DNA from: an uncultured Mollicutes bacterium
GTDB taxonomy: Bacteria > Bacillota_I > Bacilli_A > UBA3375
Assembly (NCBI GenBank): GCA_947313935.1
Contig: CAMZNW010000173.1
Span: 1 to 28,587, forward strand
DNA: 28,587 nt
Reading direction: 5' to 3'
In this document: in pieces, positions 8,049-17,067 of the stretch
Position numbering within the stretch: the stretch's first letter is position 1
Layout of the letters: the number at the start of each line of letters is the position of its first letter
The notes under the pieces: generated by a model
Databases searched by the model: none
What the model saw: the letters and a program-made list of their open reading frames with translations, nothing else
Told to the model about the DNA's origin: nothing
Program-made: the position numbers and the translations under genes

Positions 8049-9023
8049 ATGAAAAAACAAAGAAACAAAGAAACTAATTATGTTGAACTAAATGAAGTTA
8101 TTGATCTTAAAGATTCTAATAATGAAGATAATGTTGAAGAAATAGTAGAAATAAAAAAAGAACCAATTCTTGAACAAACAAATGTAGTTAAAGAAACTAA
8201 GCAAGATAATGAAGGAGAAAACAAAAAAATAATTAATTTTTTATCTAAAAATGATGTAAGTAAAATAATTAATATTTTAAAAAACGTTAATGTTGACGAA
8301 AAACTTATTAGTATTATTGAATCACAAATTAAAAAAATAAATGTTTTTGATCCAAAAACAACTATTGAATTTTCTAAATTAAGCTCAAAAACACTAAATA
8401 AGATCAAAGAAGAACTATACAAAAAATTTAATATATCAATCAAAACAACAGATATTATTTCAGGTTCTTTAATTCCTACATTTAATGCTATTGAACGTGA
8501 ATATGAAAATAAAACGCAAAAAGGGACTGCTATTGCTAAAACTAAAGAACAAAAAAGAGAGTTAAAACAAGCTCTTATTAATATTGGTAACATATCAATT
8601 AATGCTTCCAAATTAGTGCTTAAAGAACTAAGGGATTCAATTCCAAATATTGAAATTAACTACCGTGATTTAAAGGGGATTGATTATGTATCACAAATTA
8701 ATAGCTTTGCTGATTTTTATGATGGAACAAACTTCAACTTCTTATTACCAGCAATTAATGAAATAAGTACACAAACACACTTATATAATGATTCATTAAA
8801 CTTTTTAAATGCGTCTCTTACTTCATGAAAAATGATGACTAAATTTGTTGAATACATATTATTAGGAATTTCATTAATAATGTTAGGGCTAATTGAAGTG
8901 CCTGTGGACTTTGATGATTTCCATAGAAAACTTTGAGACTTTGTAAAAGCACATGAAATTGCATTACAAAAAAGAATTAGTGCTTCTTTAGAAGAAATCG
9001 AACTTTTTGAAGAAATAAAATAA
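8049..9023 (+). CDS. Hypothetical protein with C-terminal hydrophobic helix, 324 aa
   Basis: ATG 8049 follows AGAAGGAG. Residues 1-60 are highly charged (Glu/Lys/Asn) and probably disordered. Residues ~60-250 form a mainly helical region (for example KINVFDPKTTIEFSKLSS). After a TGA Trp (LTSWKMM) comes FVEYILLGISLIMLGLIEV, near residues 265-283, long enough to cross the membrane or to pack as a hydrophobic helix. A charged helix then ends the protein. I do not recognise a family. It is a single-gene unit between the promoter at 7969 and the terminator at 9040, directly before the primase. A membrane-anchoring role for the replication complex would fit but is inference. Confidence 0.72.
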
Positions 9024-9039
9024 TTTATTTTATAGTATT

Positions 9040-9066
9040 AAAAACACCATTTTATGGTGTTTTTTG
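9040..9066 (+). terminator. Intrinsic terminator before the primase gene
   Basis: AAAAACACCAT (9040-9050), loop TTT, ATGGTGTTTTT (9054-9064), then TG and a further T-run. It is a strong stem 17 nt after the stop. Confidence 0.9.
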
Positions 9067-9075
9067 TTTTTATTA

Positions 9076-9084
9076 TGTTATAAT
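9076..9084 (+). promoter_or_regulatory. Extended -10 promoter (TG-T-TATAAT) for primase/helicase
   Basis: ATGTTATAAT, 10 nt past the terminator. A 14-bp AT-only palindrome (TATTAATATTAATA, 9087-9100) covers the expected start site. AAAGGA precedes ATG 9122. Confidence 0.75.
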
Positions 9085-9121
9085 ATTATTAATATTAATA
9101 AGTGAAAGAAAGGAAAATAAC

Positions 9122-10540
9122 ATGAAACAAAAACATAAAAAAGGTATGTTATGACCTAATATATTAAGATTAGCTAATATACCAATTAAAAACATTATTG
9201 AACTTAAAAATAAAAGAACAACAAAAGTTTCTTGCTTTTACAAAACAAGTGAACATGGCGATAGTAACGCATCAGCTTCTTTCACTGTTAGTGAAAGTGG
9301 GAATTTAATGTATCATTGCTTAAGTTGTGGAGCAAAAGCTGGATTTACAAAAATAATGTATGATATTATTTTTAATAAAAAAGAGCAAAGTAATCTTGAT
9401 AAAAATATTCTTGGTATAATGGATTCTTATTTAAATTTATTATCAAGTTTAAATGTATATCAAACAGAAATTAATTTAGATAACGAAATCAAAAATCCTC
9501 AAGAAGTGATCAAAATACTAGGAGGGATGTTTAAAATAAAAAGTGATGATTTAATTAATTATTTTAATAATAATGGGATAAATTTAAATGATATTATTAG
9601 AGAACTTAATCGTCTTAATATTATTAGAGTAGTTGTTACACAAGATTTATATGGTAAGCAAATTAATGTTATTTTTCCAATATCACCAACTGAAACAATT
9701 TTAAATGTTGATGGTAAGGTCTTTGGTGTCAATAGGCCTTTTAATAGTAATTATGAACCAAAAAATCCTAAAAGTTTAATGCCTAAAACAATCATTGAAA
9801 TGTCAACTGGTGATATGATTATTCCAAGTAATGTTTTTATTAATAATAATGTTTTTCAAAGTGTTGAAAACTCAATAGTATTTGTAGAAGGTGAAAAAGA
9901 TATGCTATTACTAAGATTACTTGGTATAAACGCGTATGCTTTTTTATCAGGAGCTAATTCATTTAATAAGGAAAATAAAGCATTAATGTATTTATTAGCA
10001 ACTCAACAAAAAAAACAAATAATTATTATTTCTGATAACGATAAGGCTGGTGAAGAATTTTCAATTTCTTTATCTAAAGCAATCGTAAAATTTGATAATC
10101 AATTTAATAAAAACATTGTTATTAAAAACATTAGTAAAAAACTATATACTAAATTTAATAGCAATAATAAAGAAGATATTTCTGATATTTTTAAATACAA
10201 CATTGATAATAAAGAGTTTGATTTAGTCTATGAAATAAATAATGCTATTGAATCATCTCAAAAGATTAATAAAAAAGAACTAGAAAGTCTTGACAGTGAA
10301 ATAATTGTTGATTTCTATAACAAATATTTTCCTAAGAAAGTAAAACAAATAGAATATGATGACATTATGAACGTCAAAACAGATGCTATTTATGAAACAT
10401 ATGTTACTGTTGATACTATTTTAGATAACGATAACCAAACATATGATTTTAACAGGAATATATATTGAAATTTTAGTATGAATAATTTTGTCCCAACACT
10501 AAAAAAACATCAAGACAAAGTATTCAAAAGCATATATTAA
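9122..10540 (+). CDS. DnaG-like primase: CHC2 zinc finger plus TOPRIM, 472 aa
   Basis: This enzyme makes RNA primers for DNA replication. ATG 9122 follows AAAGGA. The N-terminal zinc-binding domain has C38, H45, C66 and C69 (SCFYKTSEH, then YHCLSCG), matching the CHC2 pattern. A TOPRIM domain follows: VEGEKD with catalytic Glu256, and SDNDKAG with D305 and D307. About 160 residues lie beyond the TOPRIM motif, shorter and less conserved than in bacterial DnaG. Trp codons are TGA (LWPN near the start, IYWNF near the end). The frame closes at TAA 10538 shortly after an A7 run (10501-10507). A -1 shift there opens the helicase frame, so the natural product may be longer, possibly a primase-helicase fusion. 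It shares its promoter with the helicase gene. Confidence 0.9.
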
Positions 10541-10833
10541 ACCCACTTAGTTTAAAAGCATATACTTTTCCGCTTCTTGAGAACCTTGAGGAAGTTATTA
10601 ATAACATTATTTAAAGACAAGAAGAAATATCTTTAGCACTTAAAGATTCTAAAAAGACAAAAAAACAAGAAGGAAAAAACAATTTAGTTAATGCATTACT
10701 TGTTAAGTTTGATATTTGAAAAACAAGTGAAGACGAACAAATTGTAATTTTAAAAAGACAAAACAATCCAGAGATAAGAACAAAAAATTTACAAACAGCG
10801 TTTTTTAGTTCATTAGGAATAGATACGAATAAA
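10501..10833 (+). other. Disrupted junction between primase and helicase frames
   Basis: The A7 run at 10501-10507 reads A-AAA-AAA in the primase frame, a -1 slippery heptamer. The -1 frame is open and codon-like from 10507 (SIQKHILNPLSLKAYTFPLL and onward) and is the helicase frame, but a TAA at 10612-10614 interrupts it. It continues open from 10615 past a TGA Trp to the ATG at 10834. No ATG, TTG or GTG with a ribosome binding site occurs in that frame before 10834. An 11-bp direct repeat (AAAAGCATATA) lies at 10526 and 10554. Either one ancestral gene carries a one-base indel plus a nonsense codon (mutation or sequencing error), or expression involves frameshifting. The stretch holds no other gene. 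Confidence 0.65.
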
Positions 10834-13659
10834 ATGACAGAAATTGATGTTATTAGAGGATTCTTTTCTTATAGAGATGCTGTCCAAAAATTACAACCAT
10901 TATCATTCAATCTTTTTTCTGATACATTAGGATATGCTGAAGTTCTTGTTGTTGAAGATATGGTTGGTAATAGTGATCTTGAATTTTTAATTAGAATTTT
11001 AAAAACAATTAATAGTGAAGGTTACAAGATTATTAAAAAAGAAAAAGGTGGTAAAAAAACTTTCTTTGATGACGAAAAAATTTTCAAAGAACTTTTAAAC
11101 ACAAAGGAAGATAGCTTGTTCAATTTTGCTTTTTATAATTTAGAACAAAAGATGAAATCTAATGATATAATAAAAGATTTCTCATCATTTCATGAAAATA
11201 TTAATTTTGGAATGTCGATGTTATGAACACCAAGAATTATTGATATCCTTTCTGAAAAGACTATAGCAACAACTTCTGATGAAAACATTCAAGAAAAGAT
11301 GTGAGAAAACTGAGTTAATCCAATTATTGTTAAAGTACTAAAAACAGAATTTAGAGAAGAAGTTGAATTAGTAGCATCAAGAATTTTATTTATAATATCA
11401 ATTATTCATAAAGTTAGTTCTTTTGAAGAATTAGTTGACAATAGTGCTGTAGGTAATGAAATAGCTTTATTTAGGGATGCAAAAAATAGTGTTGACATTT
11501 TAAAACTATTTCTAAATCATAGTAGTCTTCACAAAATGGATGTAGAAATCCCTCGTTGATCAACTATAAGAGTCTTACCACCTAGTAGCTCACCATTCTT
11601 TACACTTTTATCAATTAATGATAAAGAAACTGTTAAAAAACTTAATGTTCTTGAAAGTGAAATAAGTGAAAAACCATCATTATCAAATCTAAAGTTAATC
11701 ATTGAAAATAATGCAATTAAAGATAAAATTAAACCGAATGATTTATTAAAAATAAAATTCATTCCAATACCGCTTAATAAAACAGCTAAGAAAATTGGTA
11801 TTATTCTTGAGTCTGAAGTTATCGATACAGAAAACCAAGATCCAACACAGATGAATATAAGTATTAATAAATTTAGAAATAAGAGACCAAAAAATGGTGA
11901 AGAGTTAATAATTTTTCTTAAAAGAATGTATTTAACAATGTATAAAATGCAGCCTAAATTTCCTTTCTCTACCTGATTTCCTTTTGAGTTACTATATAGT
12001 TCTGTAGCAACATACTCTGAAGGAGTTGGAGATGATACAAGATTCTCCAAAGGAGCATTAGATATTCTACTTGTCGGTGACTCGCAAGTGGGAAAATCAG
12101 CAGTAAGTACAACTTTCATGCTCTGATATAACAGTGGTGCTAAAGCACAATTAGGAGAAACTACACTTAATGCTATCATTGGGGGAACAGAAAAACAAAA
12201 TCAAGGAACAAAAATTGGGGCTTTTGCAGAAAATAATAGAAAAGTTTATATTATAGAAGAATTGTCTGGAGCACCTTTAGAGACAAGAAAAAGATTATTT
12301 GAAGCATTAAAAGAAACAAGAAAATCAGGTGTCCATAACGTTATTAGAGTTGCTGGTGCTCCAAGAGAAAACATTCCTGCAAACACAAGATTTATTGCTA
12401 TTTCAAACCCAGTAAGTGATAATTCTGATAATACATTCTCTTCAATTAAAGAGTATTTGGATCAAAATAAAAACAATAATCTTTTTACAATGGTTAAAGC
12501 ATTGATTATCGATGGAGCTGCGGTTAATAGATTTAATCTAATAAGTTTTGTATTTAAAGAAAAACGTGATGAGAAAATTACTGATAATGATGGAAATGAT
12601 TTACTACCATATAATGACTTACAGCTAAAAGATTTTAGATTGAGATGAATTAGAATTTGATCATTGAAAACAGAAGATGTTGTTATTAAAAGTGATATTA
12701 AACAGTATTTAGAAGAACAAGCAAGAAAGAAATTAATAGAACCTCTTAATAAAACATATATTAAAGATGCTGTTGAACTAGTTCCACTAATAACACCTGA
12801 TGTTATTTATGATAATGTCACAAGAATAGCTTTTGCTATCGGTGCGATGACATGTAGTTTTGATGAATTGAGTGATGAAAATAAGTCATATAAGAAATTA
12901 ACAATGACAAAGTCTTTAGTAGATATGACTATTTATATGATAAATTGACATCAAGATCAATATGGATTACCACAATTGATAGAAGAGATTAAAAATAAAC
13001 ATGAGTTAAAAGAAAATGAGTTAGATGAATTATTATTTGCTAATATAAGAATAAATTCAAGTGCTATCAGAACAAATGAGACAATATGATCAAATGATGA
13101 TGAGCTAACTGATAGAGAAATAGAAGAATCAGAAGCGGTATCATCAACAACGAGTATTTTTACTATTAATAGACAAGATGGGACAAAAAGATTTTATGAT
13201 GGTAGTCATGATGAGATAAAAAACTTTAGAAATAAAGAATTTATGATATTTAATAATCCGTTATTTACTCTTTATAAGAATTTAAGAAATCAAATTAATA
13301 CTAATGGACTAAGAAAAATAAGTGTTAATATTCTTAATAATGAAATTTTAACATTTTATTCAAACTATTTTAAAAAAGAAAATGCTATTGGTAGTGATTA
13401 TATTGATACGTTCTTCCAAGCTATCGGTTTAGAAAAAAAAAAAGATAATGGTGATTTAGCTTCAAAGAAACAAAGTAATCAGCAACAAGCAATTATTACC
13501 TCTATTAGAGGAAAATTTTATGAAATATGAAGTGAAAGCAAACTTATTTATCCTGATGTTGCAAGCACATCCCATATATTTATTAATGGTTCTAAACTAG
13601 ACTTTATTATTAAAGAAATAGAAAACAATTTAGAAAGAATCACTAGTGCACAAGTTTAA
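10834..13659 (+). CDS. MCM-like AAA+ replicative helicase, 941 aa (start uncertain)
   Basis: This is a large AAA+ ATPase likely to unwind DNA at the phage fork. Counting from ATG 10834, Walker A is GDSQVGKS (415-422, K421). The Walker B region is VYIIEELSG with E475-E476 replacing the usual D-E. After about 20 residues of helix and a basic insert (KSGVHNVIRVAGAP), sensor 1 is FIAISNPV with N525. The order Walker B, EAL helix, insert, NTR, then A-x-NP is that of MCM proteins and other helix-2-insert AAA+ ATPases. About 400 residues precede and 420 follow the core, none recognised. ATG 10834 is only a formal start: no good ribosome binding site precedes it, and coding-like sequence in frame extends upstream to 10507 apart from the TAA at 10612. 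Many Trp codons are TGA. The stop TAA lies in the loop of its terminator. Confidence 0.8.
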
Positions 13660-13673
13660 AACTTGTGTTTTTT
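13649..13673 (+). terminator. Intrinsic terminator with the stop codon in its loop
   Basis: CACAAGTT (13649-13656), loop TAA (the helicase stop codon), AACTTGTG (13660-13667), then TTTTTT. It is 4 nt before the next extended -10. Confidence 0.88.
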
Positions 13674-13676
13674 ATA

Positions 13677-13685
13677 TGTTATAAT
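13677..13685 (+). promoter_or_regulatory. Extended -10 promoter (TG-T-TATAAT)
   Basis: ATGTTATAAT follows the T-tract directly. No -35 is possible other than within the terminator itself. The expected start is near 13692. Confidence 0.78.
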
Positions 13686-13693
13686 ATATATAA

Positions 13694-13705
13694 GCACATA
13701 AGTGC
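13694..13705 (+). promoter_or_regulatory. 5' leader hairpin
   Basis: GCAC-ATAA-GTGC lies at the expected 5' end of the RNA, comparable in position to the hairpin at 5494-5504. It is followed by an unusually complete Shine-Dalgarno sequence, AAAGGAGGT, 5 nt before ATG 13731. Confidence 0.5.
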
Positions 13706-13730
13706 GAGTAATCAAAAAAGGAGGTTATCA

Positions 13731-14813
13731 ATGGATAACAAAGAAAATAAAAACAACGAATATAAATTATTAATTTCTGAAATTTCAAAAGCTTTTTCTT
13801 CTTTAAGTGATAAATTTAAAGAAAATGAAGATATAACATTCCAAATTAATGGAGGAAAGTTAGATGAAATCGCAATTATTAAAGAAAAACTAAATAGTTT
13901 AAATAAATTTATTACAGATGAAAAAAAAGCTATTTTTGTTATTGAAAATAATAATTCAGATGACATTAAAGAATTGATTAAAAAATTAATTAAAGATAAT
14001 GAAGAAATGAAAAAAGAACTTCTTGGAGATGGTTTTGTTGAACTTGACGAAGTTGAAAAATTAAGTTTAGAAAAACTATCAACTGATATTGGTGTTAAAT
14101 ATGAAACATTTGAAAAACTAGTTAATGATATTAAAACACTTAAAAATACAAAAGATGAAATAGAAAAAAGAAATTTTATTAATTTACTTAATAACATTCT
14201 TGAAAAATTAAGTTTAAGTCTATCAAATAAATTTGAAGAATTAACAATTGAAGAACAAGATATAATCAAAGAAATTGTTAATAGAAATATGTCAAACTCT
14301 ATTTCATGAATAATCAAAGAAGATGAAGTAACTAATGAAAAAACTGGTGAAAAATCAATCAAAAAAACAAAAATAATTAACCCAAATATCTTAGGAATTA
14401 TTAAAGATGAATTTTTACTTAACAAAAGTATTAATGATAGATTTTTAATTGTTGAAAAAGCAGTAGAAGTAACAGAAAAAGAACACGAAGATAAAATAGT
14501 TAAAGATATTTTAATAGGTTCAAATATTTCAATTTCATTCGAAGAAAAACTAAAAAAAATAATTCAAAAAGAAGAATTAGATACTGATGAAAAAAAGGTA
14601 AATAGAGCTTCTGATTTTCTAAAAAAAGAATTTGAAAGTAACCAAAGAGCAGATATTGCTAATGAATGAAAAGAAATAAAAAATGATGCTTCTGATATCA
14701 TAATTACAGATGAGGAACTAATTAAAGGAATTGCTATTGCAATGATTAAAGGAGAACAATCATTAAAAATAAGTGGTTTAGCGCGAGATTCAAAAGAAGA
14801 ACAAAAAAAATAG
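13731..14813 (+). CDS. Hypothetical helical protein, 360 aa
   Basis: ATG 13731 is fixed by AAAGGAGGT, the strongest ribosome binding site in the window, which suggests high expression. The protein is very rich in Glu, Lys, Asn and Ile and almost entirely helical by eye, with several coiled-coil-like stretches (residues 40-180). Two Trp codons are TGA (SISWIIKED, NEWKEI). I see no catalytic motif, cysteine cluster, signal peptide or membrane segment. It forms a single-gene unit between the promoter at 13677 and the terminator at 14825, lying between the helicase and the RuvC/terminase operon. High expression with a helical coiled-coil build would suit a scaffold, decoration or DNA-coating protein, but the sequence alone does not tell. 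Confidence 0.75.
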
Positions 14814-14824
14814 AATAAATATCT

Positions 14825-14856
14825 AAACCTACAATTTTCTTGTAGGTTTTTTTATA
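14825..14856 (+). terminator. Intrinsic terminator directly before the RuvC-like gene
   Basis: AAACCTACAA (14825-14834), loop TTTTC, TTGTAGGTTT (14840-14849), then further T residues. Its T-tract ends only a few bases before the next start codon at 14859. Confidence 0.9.
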
Positions 14857-14858
14857 AA

Positions 14859-15449
14859 ATGAACAAGACTCTATTTATAGGTATTGATCCATCAATCACA
14901 ATATTAAGAGGTAATGAGGATCACAATGGTATTGTTATAACTAACAATATATTCAATGAATATAGCATTGAAAACTTTATTAAAACAACAATTTCAACAC
15001 CAAAAACTCTTGTAAATATACAAGAGAAGATTGATTTTGTTTATAATGAGATTTTAAAAGAGGTTAATAATTTCATGAACAAAACAGGTGTTAATAATAT
15101 TAAAGAGTATGATTATGTTTTTCTGTTTATTGAAGAATATAAGCAACAATCTTTTCGTTCAAAGTATCAAGCAGGGACATCTGGTGATCCAATGATGCTA
15201 TTAATCACTAGTCTTGAATGAAAAGCAAAAACAGCATTAAAAACAATTAATGCATTTTTAATACAAAGACAACAATCAAAATATATCTTAGATTCTGACT
15301 TAATTGATTATAAACTACTAACTCATCAAGAGAAAGTTCCACTTCATGAAAGAGATGCTTGTAGAGTCCTTATTACAGGACAAAATAAAATTAAATCATC
15401 AAGTTTAAGACAAATAATAAATAGCAAAGGAGAAAAAGAATATGAGTAA
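14859..15449 (+). CDS. RuvC-like Holliday junction resolvase, 196 aa
   Basis: This RNase H-fold endonuclease probably resolves branched DNA before packaging. The N-terminus FIGIDPS places catalytic D10 in the first strand. DYVFLFIEEYKQQ gives the second acidic position (E92 or E93). PLHERDACRVL supplies the C-terminal H163-x-x-D166-A typical of RuvC-type enzymes. Length is close to that of bacterial RuvC. W121 is TGA. ATG 14859 is the natural start because the first strand begins 5 residues later, yet there is no ribosome binding site and the T-tract of a terminator ends just upstream. Its last 8 nt overlap the next gene. It therefore probably depends on read-through or on an unrecognised promoter. 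Confidence 0.85.
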
Positions 15450-17067
15450 CAATGATATGGATTTATTATTAAAAGCTATGGAAGAAGGTCTTGAAAACGA
15501 AAAAGAAAAAAAACTCCATCAAGATAAGGGATTAAATAACAAAAACATAGAGATAAACGCTAATAAGAGCAACAATAGCATTGAACAGCTTGAAAAAGAA
15601 ATAACTAATATGAAAATTGATAAAATAAGTAATATTAATCTTGGAAAAGATAACAAAGGTAATAGCATTAATAATGATTACCAAACAAAAAAACCTAAAG
15701 GTAAAAATGGTGGTAAACTAAAAGGAACAACTATTATGAAAGACTTCGGTGTTCTTGACGATAAAAACACAATTATTAATGATATTAATTGAGTTAAAGA
15801 CCATATAGGTGAAACTTTTAATATTGAACAATATTATTCAAAACTTATTATTAATGGTAGATTATTACAAAAACAAATGGATTCATATGCTCTATCTGAA
15901 GACAAAGGATTATTTAATCTTGCAAGTAAAGAAAATTCAAAAAATAACAGTTTACTAAAATTAGCTAAAACAACCAAAGAACAAATATCATTAATTAAAA
16001 AAAGTGTTGGTTTAACAACTGGAAACATTAGTAATAATTTATTTTCATACTTACTTTGATATATTAAGTCTGATTCAAATGAGTTTAATCCGAATGAATT
16101 TCTGGTTAATTCATTTAATGAGGCTGATAACGAATTAAAACAATTATTATTAGATTTAGCGATAGGAATTTTAATTGCTTTTAAAGAAGTTGATTTAATA
16201 AGTCTTACAATTGGAAAACTTCATGTTAAAAATAAACTCTATGACGTATTTTATAGCAATAAGTTTAATGACGCAAGAATTAAGTATGAAGGTCTTAAAA
16301 AAGATATTCTACTTAAAAGAATATCAAATGAATTTGGAATAGATATGGAATCAAAAAAGCTATGATTACAAGAACTATTAATATTATTAAATGTTGTATT
16401 TGAAGTTGACAACAATAATACATTAACAAATGAAGAATTAGCTAAAATTATTTATAATTCTAATGATGTTTTACCAGCAAAATATCTATATAATGAACCA
16501 TATTCATTAGAATTTTTAATTGCTCTATTTAACATTCAAGGTCTTAGATCTGAGTTCTCAATTAATTATAATGATGTTAGAAATATCATCGATAATATCA
16601 CATCATTAATGGGAACTGTTGATTTCCTTGCTAGTAATAAAGCAGCAACAACTACATTGACTAAAGCAATGAATGAATTAAATAAATCAATAACAAACTT
16701 GACAGACGTAGTTAAAAAGGAGGAAGACAAGAATAACATTATTATAATTAACGATTTCTTAAATAATCCTTCTGAAAAAGAACGTAGAAACAAATTAGGA
16801 GCTATGTCTAAAGAATTCTTTATTAATGAAAATAAACTCTATGAAGAACAAATAAAAAATAATGGTTCATTAAATTTTATTGTGACTAATAACAAAAAAA
16901 ACAAGTTTTATGTTAAACAAAATAGAAGACTTGTTGCAATGGACTTGTCTTCATTACTATTTAATGAAAATGACTTAGGAATGCTTAGAATGGATCTTAA
17001 TGATTCTGATATGAAAGGGGTGACAATTAATGAATTCTTCTTCAAATGAAAAAACAAAGAAACATAA
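15442..17067 (+). CDS. Hypothetical protein preceding terminase, 541 aa
   Basis: ATG 15442 overlaps the RuvC-like stop by 8 nt and follows AAAGGAG. The first ~100 residues are Lys/Asn/Glu-rich and low-complexity. A basic patch (KKPKGKNGGKLKGTT) lies near residues 75-90. From about residue 110 to the end it is mainly helical with many Leu, Ile and Asn residues, and the last 100 residues include beta-like KNKFYVKQNRRLVAM. Trp codons are TGA. The 3' end overlaps the terL start by 38 nt. That position is where many phages carry the small terminase subunit, and the basic segment could bind DNA, but 541 aa is far larger than a usual TerS and no helix-turn-helix is evident. Function is left open. 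Confidence 0.75.

Noticed and set aside
10526..10564. 11-bp direct repeat as the cause of a 28-bp insertion that shifted the primase frame
   Set aside because: The sequences after the two copies do not match, and removing 28 bp leads quickly to another stop, so a simple duplication does not restore a fused frame.
11529..12179. 216-codon minus-strand ORF inside the helicase gene
   Set aside because: Antisense shadow: the plus strand carries the Walker A helicase frame without a break, and the minus ORF has no start signals or recognisable motif.
13712..14425. 237-codon minus-strand ORF opposite the 360-aa gene
   Set aside because: Ser/Leu/Ile/Phe-rich shadow of Glu/Lys-rich coding sequence; the plus frame has a strong promoter, ribosome binding site and terminator.
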